DNA of 64,000 nt from Phytomonospora sp040655735 (GTDB taxonomy: Bacteria; Actinomycetota; Actinomycetes; Mycobacteriales; Micromonosporaceae). The notes below the pieces were generated by a model, which saw nothing but the letters and a program-made list of their open reading frames with translations, had not been told where the DNA came from and did not search any database. The translations under genes were made by a program, and so were the position numbers. Shown one piece after another: positions 57,076-64,000 of the stretch. Positions within the stretch are counted from its first letter, which is position 1. Each line of letters begins with the position of its first letter. Location: assembly GCF_040655735.1 (NCBI RefSeq), contig NZ_JBFAKK010000001.1:372001-436000 (forward strand), read 5' to 3'.

Positions 57076-58331
57076 CAGGACTCCCCGGCCAGTTCGTAGA
57101 AGGCCGGGCCGTCGAGGTGGCGGACGGTCCCGAAGTCGCGGATCGCGATCTCCTCCACCTCGTGGGCGAAGTTGACGATCAGCGGGCAGGTCATGTCGTC
57201 GATCGTGGGCCGCAGGCGCCCGCCGGGCGAGACGACCGGCCGGACGTCCTGGAAGCTCTCCAGCCCTTCGATCACCGGCAGCAGCGGGTATCCGGCCAGT
57301 TCGGCGTCCACCGTGGACACCGCCATCGCCGAGACCCAGTGCCGGTTGAGCCGGTAGTCGTCCTTCCAGCGGGCGTCGAAGCGATCCGGGCGGACGTAGG
57401 CGTCGACGATCCACTCCAGGTGCGCCTCCCCGATGCACTCGCGCGAGTAGAACGGGATGTCCAGTCCCGCCATCCGAGCGGCCGCCTCCACCAGGCAGGG
57501 ACCCTCCGGCGTCAGCTTGATCTCCAGGTGGGAGGCGCCGTACTGGACGCCGAGCGCGTCGAGGACCTCGAAGGCGTAGGGCACCAGCGCGTCCTGGGCG
57601 TCACCGCGCCGGGGCAGGATCCGCAGTCCGGTGGTCAGGTCGAGGATCCCGTTGGCGGAGATCTTCTCGTACTTCCACACATCGGTGACGTGGTGGCGGC
57701 CCTCGCGGCTGACGATGTCCACGATGTACTCGCCGCCGGCCAGGTACTCCTGGGCGACGACGCCGTCGTTGCGCGCGGAGAAGACGTTCTCGGCGCCGAG
57801 GATCGCCTCGTAGGCCGCGACGGACTCCTCGGGCGTCGAGCAGAACGCGACACCGTCGCCGGCGGCGCTTCGCAGCGGCTTGACGACCACGCGGCCACCG
57901 AAGTCGCGATGCCAGTCGGCGAGCTGCGCGGCATCGGTGACCAGGAGCTGCCGGGTCGCGCGGACCCCTGCGGCGCGGACGGTCTCCATCTGCACGTACT
58001 TGTCGCGGCGGGCGGCGCTGAGGGCCGTCCCGTTGCCGGCCAGACCCATCCGCTCGGCGAGGAGGTCGGCGAACTCCACGCCCACCTCACCGCCGGCGAT
58101 GACCGCCTCGGGCTCGAAGGCCGCCACCGCCGCGATCGTGGCCTCCAGGTCGCCGTCGTGGACGATGTTGGCCGCGTAGGGCGACAGGTCGAAACTCGAC
58201 TGGTAGACCAGCGGCACGCCCGGCGTGCTCTGCACCCGCACCACCGCGTAGCCGGCCTCGTGGAGCACCGGCGCCAGCCGCCTGGTCGGGGAGTAGGCGT
58301 CGACGATGACGACGTGCTTCTGCGTGCTCAT
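57075..58331 (-). CDS. ATP-grasp ligase (cluster enzyme B)
   Basis: A 418-residue ATP-grasp enzyme, first gene of the left arm of the cluster. It has an N-domain with HVVIVDAYSPTRRLAPVLHE, the ATP-binding segment RVVVKPLRSAAGDGVAFCST, VAQEYLAGGEYIVDIVSREG, and the metal-binding strand HLEIKLTPEGPCLVEAAARM. The fold is that of the BacD/carbamoyl-phosphate-like ATP-grasp_4 group, which ligates amino acids or small carboxylates. The start is ATG 58331 with AAGGG upstream. It is related to but clearly distinct from enzyme A, so the pair likely forms two successive amide bonds. Confidence 0.9.
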   Translation of the reverse strand: MSTQKHVVIVDAYSPTRRLAPVLHEAGYAVVRVQSTPGVPLVYQSSFDLSPYAANIVHDGDLEATIAAVAAFEPEAVIAGGEVGVEFADLLAERMGLAGNGTALSAARRDKYVQMETVRAAGVRATRQLLVTDAAQLADWHRDFGGRVVVKPLRSAAGDGVAFCSTPEESVAAYEAILGAENVFSARNDGVVAQEYLAGGEYIVDIVSREGRHHVTDVWKYEKISANGILDLTTGLRILPRRGDAQDALVPYAFEVLDALGVQYGASHLEIKLTPEGPCLVEAAARMAGLDIPFYSRECIGEAHLEWIVDAYVRPDRFDARWKDDYRLNRHWVSAMAVSTVDAELAGYPLLPVIEGLESFQDVRPVVSPGGRLRPTIDDMTCPLIVNFAHEVEEIAIRDFGTVRHLDGPAFYELAGES

Positions 58332-58390
58332 GGACAACCCTTTTCCTCCGAGGTCTCGCCTGACCGGCAAAGGATGAGCGCCGCCGCCAT

Positions 58391-58445
58391 GGATTCGCCA
58401 CAGATCCGCCAGTGCCCGCGCGCACCGGATTCGCAGTGGATCTGT
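58391..58445. promoter_or_regulatory. Repeat-containing divergent control region of the ATP-grasp cluster
   Basis: GGATTCGC is repeated at 58391 and 58427, and each copy is followed by a GATC-Y-G, giving 13 of 18 matches at a 36-bp period. Independently, ACAGATCC (58400-58407) and GGATCTGT (58438-58445) form a perfect 8-bp inverted repeat. The 190-bp region 58332-58521 drives both cluster arms, and no other gene fits in it. Confidence 0.5.
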
Positions 58446-58521
58446 AGGCGGCGTTGCCAGACTCGCCCGGTCCTCACCCGCCGCGCCCGGCGGCCCGCCC
58501 CCACCTCGAGAACGGTGAACC

Positions 58522-59520
58522 ATGACTGAGGCGACTAGCACGCTACGACGCGTGGTCTGGCTCTTCCCAGACCGCGAGTCCACCCGGACCCGCGCGAAGT
58601 GGAGCGCCTCTTTCTGGGAGGCCTACCAGGACGTCGCCAAGGAACTCGGCCTTTCCTTCGAACGTGTCGCGCCCGAAGCGGTCACCGCCGACGCCCTCGA
58701 CCCGGGCAACCCGAAGTTCTACATCGACGGCGAGCGCGTCACCCCCGACGACACGCTGTTCATCTCCTCGCTGTACTCCCTGCCCTACCAGTCGATGGAC
58801 GTCTTCAACCAGCTGACGCTCTACAACGTCCTCGAACTCGCCGGCTTCTACCTGCCGCACCCGCCGGAGCTGGCCACGGTCTGCAACGACAAGCTGGCCA
58901 CGATCCTCTACCTGCGCGACTGCCCGGTCTCGCCGGTCCCGACCGTGCGCATCGGATCGGGCCGCGACCTGGTCTACGACGAGTACGAGGCCGCCATCGC
59001 CGACCTGCCCTACCCGGCGTTCAGCAAGCCGGCCGGGTGGGCCACCTCCCGCGGCATCAACCTCGCCCGGGACTCCCACGACGTCCGCGGCCTGCTCAGC
59101 CTCGCGCAGGGCGGCGACACGACCATGGTGTTCCAGCCCTACCTGGGTGCAGGCACCGTCGACTTCCGCGTGTTCATGATCGCCGGCGAGCCCCGCAAGG
59201 TCATGGTGCGCGCGCCCGGCGACGGAGCGCTCTACCCGCAGTACACGACCGGCGCCAAGATCCACTGGGCGGACGTGCCTGAGGAGCTGTCGGAGGCGCT
59301 GGCCTACTTCCGCGAGAAGCTCCCGGTGCCCTTCGTGTGCATCGACTTCCTGCACGACGGCGAGCGCTTCTGGCTCTCCGAGATCGAGTTCGACGGCGGC
59401 ATCTTCTGCCCCGACCCGAGCGACCCCGAGGCCGTCCGGATCCAGCGCGAGCTGATCCGCGGCCGCTTCCAGGCCTACCGCGACGCCCACTCCGCGCGGA
59501 TGGGAGCCGAGGCGCGATGA
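58522..59520 (+). CDS. RimK-type ATP-grasp ligase (cluster enzyme C)
   Basis: A 332-residue ATP-grasp enzyme of a different subgroup from A and B. Residues 10-110 form an N-domain (RVVWLFPDRESTRTRAKWSA, TLFISSLYSLPYQSMDVFNQ). The CNDKLATILYLRD and PVPTVRIGSG blocks are RimK/glutathione-synthetase-like. The lysine is in PYPAFSKPAGWATSRGINLA, and the metal strand is in RFWLSEIEFDGGIFCPD. It would add an amino acid or amine to a carboxylate. The start is ATG 58522. Its stop overlaps the ligase gene ATG (ATGA), the first of four such couplings. Confidence 0.88.
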   Translation: MTEATSTLRRVVWLFPDRESTRTRAKWSASFWEAYQDVAKELGLSFERVAPEAVTADALDPGNPKFYIDGERVTPDDTLFISSLYSLPYQSMDVFNQLTLYNVLELAGFYLPHPPELATVCNDKLATILYLRDCPVSPVPTVRIGSGRDLVYDEYEAAIADLPYPAFSKPAGWATSRGINLARDSHDVRGLLSLAQGGDTTMVFQPYLGAGTVDFRVFMIAGEPRKVMVRAPGDGALYPQYTTGAKIHWADVPEELSEALAYFREKLPVPFVCIDFLHDGERFWLSEIEFDGGIFCPDPSDPEAVRIQRELIRGRFQAYRDAHSARMGAEAR

Positions 59521-60734
59521 CCGGTTTCCAGTCCAGCGCGCCCGGCGCCCGCGACGTCGCCGCCGCGACGCTCGGCAAGCTCCGCTCGGTCCCCGCGCTC
59601 GCCGAGCGCTACTCCGACGTCGTCGTGCTCGACAGCCTCGAAGACCTCGTGCACGTCCCGGTGATGCTCAAGGACGATCTCAACATCGCCCTCGACCACC
59701 TCCAGCCCCGCGCTCACGAGGGCTCGACGTGGATGTTCCAGAGCGGTGGCACGACCGGTGCCCCCAAGCTCGGCTACGCCCCCACCGGCCTGTACATGAA
59801 CGAGGTGCACGAGCAGTGGAAGCCACTGGGGCCCGATGACCTGTTCGTCAACGGCTGGAGCGCCGGGAAGATGTGGGGCGGCCACTACCTCGTCGCCGCC
59901 TACGCCGATCTGACCGGCTGCACGGGCATCCCGCTCGGCGCGATCGGCAAGGCCGAGTACGACGCGTGGCTCGAGTTCTTCCTGACCCGCCGGGTAACCG
60001 CCTTCGGCGGCGCGCCCAGCACCCTGCGCAACCTCTTCGGGTACGCCCGTGAGGCGGGCGTCAAACTTCCCGACCTGCGCAGCGTCCTGTGGCTCGGCGA
60101 GGCATGGCACCCGCAGCTCGACGACGACATCCCCGCCGTCGCGCCGAACGCGCGTCGCTGGGGTCTCTACGGCAGCACCGAGACCTGGGTGATCGGCACC
60201 AACACCCCTGACTGCCCCGACGACACCTGGCACCCGCTGCCCTCGCAGCTCGTGCACGTCGGCGCCGACGGGCTCATCGACTTCACCTCCCTCAAGCCGC
60301 ACGGCCTCAATCCCGTGCTGCGCTACCAGACCGGTGACGCCGGCGAGTGGGTCTCCTGCGAGTGCGGTGAGCCCGGGCGGGCCCTGCGACTGCTGGGCCG
60401 CCGCGACGGTGTCGTCCAGTTCCGCAGTCACAACCTCGACGTGGACGCCACCATCGCCGAGTTGACCGCGCTGCCGGGCGTCGCCCGCATCCAGCTGCGG
60501 ATCACCTCGCACCCGGCCAAGGCCGACACCCTCGAAGTCCTCGCGGTCCCCACCCGTGACGCCGGGCCCGACCTCGCCGACAACCTGCGCCGTCACATGT
60601 GCGGCTCCGGTTTCGGTCCGGGCGTGGTCTTCCACAACGACCCCACCTGCCTGACGGTGACCCTGATCGACTCGCCCGTCATGAACGAGCGCACCGGCAA
60701 GTCGGCGAACCTGCTGCGAAGGCAGGCGGCATGA
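59517..60734 (+). CDS. AMP-forming acyl ligase, phenylacetate-CoA ligase (PaaK)-like
   Basis: A 405-residue adenylate-forming enzyme. The P-loop is FQSGGTTGAPKLGY near residue 74, the A5 block is GLYGSTETWVIGTN, the ribose aspartate is in RYQTGDAGEWV, and the hinge follows in GRRDGVVQFRSHNLDV. The catalytic lysine of the C-terminal domain is in NERTGKSANLLRR. Cysteines in EWVSCECGEPG may bind zinc, as in PaaK/F390-synthetase relatives. It probably activates an aryl or acyl acid for amide formation or transfer. No carrier protein is visible within the window. It is coupled to both neighbours by ATGA overlaps. Confidence 0.88.
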   Translation: MTGFQSSAPGARDVAAATLGKLRSVPALAERYSDVVVLDSLEDLVHVPVMLKDDLNIALDHLQPRAHEGSTWMFQSGGTTGAPKLGYAPTGLYMNEVHEQWKPLGPDDLFVNGWSAGKMWGGHYLVAAYADLTGCTGIPLGAIGKAEYDAWLEFFLTRRVTAFGGAPSTLRNLFGYAREAGVKLPDLRSVLWLGEAWHPQLDDDIPAVAPNARRWGLYGSTETWVIGTNTPDCPDDTWHPLPSQLVHVGADGLIDFTSLKPHGLNPVLRYQTGDAGEWVSCECGEPGRALRLLGRRDGVVQFRSHNLDVDATIAELTALPGVARIQLRITSHPAKADTLEVLAVPTRDAGPDLADNLRRHMCGSGFGPGVVFHNDPTCLTVTLIDSPVMNERTGKSANLLRRQAA

Positions 60735-62038
60735 TCCGCGACCGCGTACGCCTCGGCCGGGACTTCAACCTCCTGTGGGCCGGCCAGACCGTCAGCTACG
60801 TCGGCGACAAGATCAACCTGTTCGTCATTCCCACGGTCATGATCCTGCTGCTCGACGCCTCGCCCTTCGAGGTCGGCGTCGTCGGCATGGCGCAGTGGCT
60901 GGCCATCCCGCTGCTGAGCATGGTCGCCGGGGTGCTGGTGGACCGCTGGGATCTGCGGCGGACGCTGATCTGGTGCGACCTGATCCGCTTCGGCGTCATC
61001 GGCATCCTCCCGGTCGCCTGGTGGTTCGACTTCCTGTCGGTCCCGCTCATCTTCGCCAGCGTCGCCGTGGTCAGCGCGATGACGGTGTTCTTCAACATCG
61101 GCTACATCGCCACGATCGCCGCGGTCGTGCCGAGCGAGAACCGGGTGAAGGCCTTCTCCCGCATGGAGACCAGCCGCACCACCTCCGAGGTCGTCGGGCC
61201 GGCCATCGCCGGCGGCATCTACCAGCTCACCGGGGTCTTCTCCCTCATCATCGACGCGGCGACCTACCTGTTCTCCGCGGGCGCGATCCGCTCGATGAAG
61301 CCCTACGGCGGCGGCGCCGGGCGCAGCCAGCCGATGTGGGTGCGCTTCAAGCGCGGCTTCCAGCTCAACTGGAACGACCGCGTCCTGCGCGGGACGATGC
61401 TGGCGACCTTGCTGGCCAACATCGGCGGCCCGATCTTCGTCACCGTCATGCCGCAGCTCGCCTACCGCGGGCTCGGCCTGTCGGCGGGCACCTTCGGCAC
61501 CGTCATGTCGGTCGCCGCGGTCGGCGCCGTTGCCGGCGCGCTGCTCACCCAGCGGGTCAGCAGACTCCTCGGCCCCGCGCGGGTCATGCCGTGGGCGATC
61601 TTCCTGCACTCCGCGGTCGGTCTCGGCGTTCTCGCCGCACCGGAGCTCCCCGCCCCGATCGTGCTCGGCGCGACGCTGGCCGCCTACGGCTTCACCCTCG
61701 TCATGTACAACGTCAGCACCGCCGCGGTCCGCCAGGTCCGCGTGCCCAACGAGGACCAGGCCATCTCGCAGGCGGCCTTCCGCACCGTCACCTGGGGCAT
61801 CATCCCGATCGCCGCGTTCGTCGGCGGTGTGGTCGTCGACGCCCTCACCGAGCCGCTCGGCTCGCTCGACGCCACGACCTACACGATGGTCGCCGCGACG
61901 CTGATCGGCACCTTCTTCGCCTGGGTCCCCATCGCCTCCGCACACCGCCGCCTCAAGCGCGAGGAGGAGGCCGCGGCCGCCGCGGCCGCCGGGGACGACA
62001 CTCCCGAGGCCCTGACCGAGGAGGTGACCGCGAAATGA
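60731..62038 (+). CDS. MFS exporter, EntS/MFS_3 type (cluster exporter)
   Basis: A 435-residue, 12-helix exporter. RDFNLLWAGQTVSYVGDKIN and GMAQWLAIPLLSMVAGVLVD are the start of the enterobactin-exporter-like branch, with motif A as GVLVDRWDLRRTLI. RMETSRTTSEVVGPAIAGGI is the helix 4-5 block of this family. The C-terminal tail is cytoplasmic and alanine/glutamate-rich. Placement inside the coupled operon implies export of the cluster product, hence self-protection. The ATG overlaps the ligase stop (ATGA). Confidence 0.92.
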   Translation: MIRDRVRLGRDFNLLWAGQTVSYVGDKINLFVIPTVMILLLDASPFEVGVVGMAQWLAIPLLSMVAGVLVDRWDLRRTLIWCDLIRFGVIGILPVAWWFDFLSVPLIFASVAVVSAMTVFFNIGYIATIAAVVPSENRVKAFSRMETSRTTSEVVGPAIAGGIYQLTGVFSLIIDAATYLFSAGAIRSMKPYGGGAGRSQPMWVRFKRGFQLNWNDRVLRGTMLATLLANIGGPIFVTVMPQLAYRGLGLSAGTFGTVMSVAAVGAVAGALLTQRVSRLLGPARVMPWAIFLHSAVGLGVLAAPELPAPIVLGATLAAYGFTLVMYNVSTAAVRQVRVPNEDQAISQAAFRTVTWGIIPIAAFVGGVVVDALTEPLGSLDATTYTMVAATLIGTFFAWVPIASAHRRLKREEEAAAAAAAGDDTPEALTEEVTAK

Positions 62039-62895
62039 CCGGTACCGTCCTGATCACCGGCGCCTCATCCGGGATCGGCATGGAGACGGCCGTTCGCGCG
62101 GCCCTCGCCGGACACACCGTCGTCGCCACCATGCGCGACACCGGCCGCTCCGAAGAACTCCGCAAGACCGCCGCCGAAGCCGGAGCGACCGTCGACGTCC
62201 GCGCCCTCGACGTCACCGACCCCGACTCCATCGAGGCCTGCGTCTCCGAGGCGGTCGAGGCCCACGGCGGCATCGACGTCGTGGTCAACAACGCCGGGGC
62301 GGCCAGCACCCTGCCCACGGTCGAGGTCTGCCCCATGGACCGCTACCGGGCCGGGTTCGAGGTCAACTTCTTCGGCGTCGTCAACGTGACCAAGGCCGTC
62401 ATGCCCCACCTGCGGGCCTCACGGGGACGGCTGATCACGGTGGGAAGCACGCGCGGCCTGATCGCCCAGCCCTTCAACGAGTGCTACTCGGCGTCGAAGT
62501 TCGCCGTCGAGGGATTCATGGAAAGCCTCGCGCCCACCGCCGCGGCCGTCGGGGTCGACGTCGTCATCGTCGAGCCGGGTCCCGTCCTGGGCACCGCCTT
62601 CGCGGCCAACTCCGGGGCCACCCGTGACTCCCTGCTCGCGATGGCCGGCCCCTACACCGACGTGCTGACGTCGTACCTGGACTGGTTCGCGAGCAACGGC
62701 TTCCCGGGCGCCAAGACCGCCGGCGAACTCGCCGAGACATTGGTCGAGACCATGACCGCCGACGACCCGCCGTTCCGCGTGCTCGCCGGCGAGTGGGCGG
62801 CGGAGTTCGCCGCCCGCAAGCTCACCGAGCCCGAGGGCCGCGCCATCCTGGCGATGACCTCGGCGTGGGTCCGCAACGAGGCAGCCGGACGATGA
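62035..62895 (+). CDS. Short-chain dehydrogenase/reductase (cluster enzyme)
   Basis: A 286-residue classical SDR using NAD(P)H. The cofactor motif is VLITGASSGIGMETAV, NNAG is in VVVNNAGAAS, the catalytic serine is in ITVGSTRG, and the Tyr-Lys pair is in ECYSASKFAVEG. The C-terminal about 80 residues (SYLDWFASNGFPGAKTAGEL) form an extended substrate lid. It probably reduces a keto group of a cluster intermediate or oxidises a hydroxyl. It is coupled to genes on both sides by ATGA overlaps. Confidence 0.93.
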   Translation: MTGTVLITGASSGIGMETAVRAALAGHTVVATMRDTGRSEELRKTAAEAGATVDVRALDVTDPDSIEACVSEAVEAHGGIDVVVNNAGAASTLPTVEVCPMDRYRAGFEVNFFGVVNVTKAVMPHLRASRGRLITVGSTRGLIAQPFNECYSASKFAVEGFMESLAPTAAAVGVDVVIVEPGPVLGTAFAANSGATRDSLLAMAGPYTDVLTSYLDWFASNGFPGAKTAGELAETLVETMTADDPPFRVLAGEWAAEFAARKLTEPEGRAILAMTSAWVRNEAAGR

Positions 62896-64000
62896 CGACA
62901 CCGACCGCACTGGAGGCGGCCGACCTGTCGGCGGAGTTCGCGCGGCACGCGGGCGGCACCGGCCCGGCGATCGTCCACAACGGACGGACGATCGCCTACC
63001 GTGAACTCGCCGACCGGGTCGACGCCCTGGCCGAGGGCCTCGGCCCGGATCCGGGCACCGTCGCCGTCCTCACCTCCCGCACGCCCGAGACCGTGGTGGC
63101 GCTCCTCGCGATCCTGGCCGCGGGCGGCACCTACTGCCCGGTCGATCCCGCGTTCCCTGCGGTCCGCCGCGACGCCATGCTCGCCGCCGCGGGCTGCCGC
63201 TCGGTCGTCGTGACCGCGCCCGGGCAGACTCCGCCGCCGGGACTGCTTGCCGTCGACGCCGCCGCACCGCCGCCGAGCCGGGGCGGCCGCACCGCCCCGG
63301 CGGGCCCCGGGAGACCGGCCTACGTGCTGTTCACCTCCGGATCCACCGGAGTCCCCAAGCCCGTGGCCACCCCGCGCGGCGCGATCGCGGCGACCGTCGC
63401 CTCGCTGCGCGACCTCTTCGGTGTCACCGCCGACGACCGGGTGCTCCAGTTCGCCTCACTGAACTGGGACACCTGCTTCGAGGAGATCCTGCCCGCCCTG
63501 ACCGGCGGGGCGACCCTCGTCCTCGACGATGAGGCGCACACCGGCTCCTTCCCCAGGTTCCTGCGGGCGATCGCCGAGCGCGGGGTCACCGTCGCCGACC
63601 TGCCCACCGCCTACTGGCACGAGCTGGTCCACCACCTCACCGACTACGGCGACCCCCTCCCCGATTGCCTGCGGCTGCTGATCATCGGCGGCGAGGCGGC
63701 CTCGCCCGCGCGCCTCGCCGACTGGCACCGCCTCGAAACCGGGGGAGTACGGCTGCTCAACACCTACGGCTGCACCGAGACGACCCTCATCACCCACGCC
63801 GCCGAACTCGGCGCCGAGGTCGACGGCCGTGTCCCTATCGGGCATGCGCTGCCGCACGTCGTCGAGGAGATCGGCGCGGACGGCGAACTCCTGATCGGCG
63901 GACCCGCCCTGGCCCTCGGCTACCTCGGGCTGCCCGAGGAGACCGCCGCCCGCTTCGCCGAACTGCCGGACGGCCGCTTCTTCCGAACCGGAGACCGCGT
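62892..64000 (+). CDS. NRPS-type adenylation-domain protein (C-terminus outside window)
   Basis: The first about 369 residues of an amino-acid-activating enzyme, still open at the right edge. Core motifs are ordered as in NRPS adenylation domains: A3 YVLFTSGSTGVPKPV, then the substrate region NWDTCFEEILPALTGGATLV, A5 LNTYGCTETTLI and A7 RFFRTGDRV. The aspartate in NWDTCFEE sits where the residue that binds the alpha-amino group is expected, pointing to an amino-acid substrate. Whether carrier or condensation domains follow cannot be seen. ATG 62892 overlaps the SDR stop (ATGA). Confidence 0.9.
   Translation, partial: MTTPTALEAADLSAEFARHAGGTGPAIVHNGRTIAYRELADRVDALAEGLGPDPGTVAVLTSRTPETVVALLAILAAGGTYCPVDPAFPAVRRDAMLAAAGCRSVVVTAPGQTPPPGLLAVDAAAPPPSRGGRTAPAGPGRPAYVLFTSGSTGVPKPVATPRGAIAATVASLRDLFGVTADDRVLQFASLNWDTCFEEILPALTGGATLVLDDEAHTGSFPRFLRAIAERGVTVADLPTAYWHELVHHLTDYGDPLPDCLRLLIIGGEAASPARLADWHRLETGGVRLLNTYGCTETTLITHAAELGAEVDGRVPIGHALPHVVEEIGADGELLIGGPALALGYLGLPEETAARFAELPDGRFFRTGDR

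Noticed and set aside
53647..57099. 1,150-codon plus-strand frame opposite the NACHT and ATP-grasp genes
   Set aside because: It is antisense to genes with intact catalytic motifs and has shadow-type composition.
1..64000. tRNA, rRNA, insertion sequences or attachment sites
   Set aside because: Reading both strands I found no tRNA-like cloverleaf, rRNA segment, transposase or integrase motif, or flanking terminal repeats. A covariance-model search would be needed for certainty.

Overview
The window is very GC-rich with dense, mostly short-gapped genes. It reads as chromosome of a mycelial or soil actinomycete (Actinomycetota). Markers are a SARP regulator, an SigE-type ECF sigma factor, a deazaflavin (F420)-type reductase, a mycothiol-type DinB protein, Tat-exported glycan hydrolases, LacI-controlled sugar ABC operons and an NRPS-like gene cluster at the right edge. 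Family or genus cannot be fixed from the sequence alone. I see no rRNA, tRNA, CRISPR array, transposase or phage genes.

Layout. 1-4.6 kb: housekeeping and accessory enzymes, including a DUF3500 protein, a two-domain LigD-like protein without a ligase domain, a GNAT, a VOC protein and an imine-reductase-like enzyme. 4.7-7.9 kb: a large SARP/STAND regulator. 8-14.8 kb: a glycan-foraging locus with a secreted GH85 endo-beta-N-acetylglucosaminidase, a LacI repressor and a sugar ABC importer whose binding-protein gene carries a one-base frameshift. 14.8-25.8 kb: a TrmH-type RNA methyltransferase, a DapA-like aldolase with a divergent LysR gene, an Asp/Glu racemase, a GH30 galactanase-like enzyme, a lactate monooxygenase-like flavoenzyme, small enzymes and a GH64 beta-1,3-glucanase. 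25.9-36.3 kb: amino-acid antiporter, TetR operon, methionine aminopeptidase, XRE regulator, PAP2 phosphatase, a two-component system with two divergent membrane proteins, and a DHA2 exporter. 36.4-48.4 kb: sigma/anti-sigma-like pair, a second sugar ABC operon with its own ATPase, a LAL-type LuxR regulator, and a quinone-reductase/FMN-reductase pair divergent from an MFS gene. 48.4-55.8 kb: a 1,109-residue alpha-solenoid-like protein, a PRC-barrel/DUF2382 stress protein with a perfect 18-bp minisatellite, and a NACHT NTPase resembling bacterial NLR defence proteins.

From 55.9 kb to the right edge lies a compact, translationally coupled cluster. It holds three different ATP-grasp enzymes, a PaaK-like AMP ligase, an EntS-like exporter, a short-chain dehydrogenase and an NRPS-type adenylation protein that runs off the window. 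I read it as a small peptide or amide natural-product pathway arranged around one divergent promoter region. It is the best candidate here for an undescribed system.

Regulatory signals stand out. They include an operator palindrome on the -10 of the first ABC operon, 11-bp-spaced heptamers beside the SARP gene, a near-perfectly symmetric divergent promoter at 46.9-47.1 kb, a sigma-B/F-like promoter before the stress protein, and leaderless-type -10 boxes before all three large STAND NTPases. GC-rich hairpins sit at most convergent gene ends.
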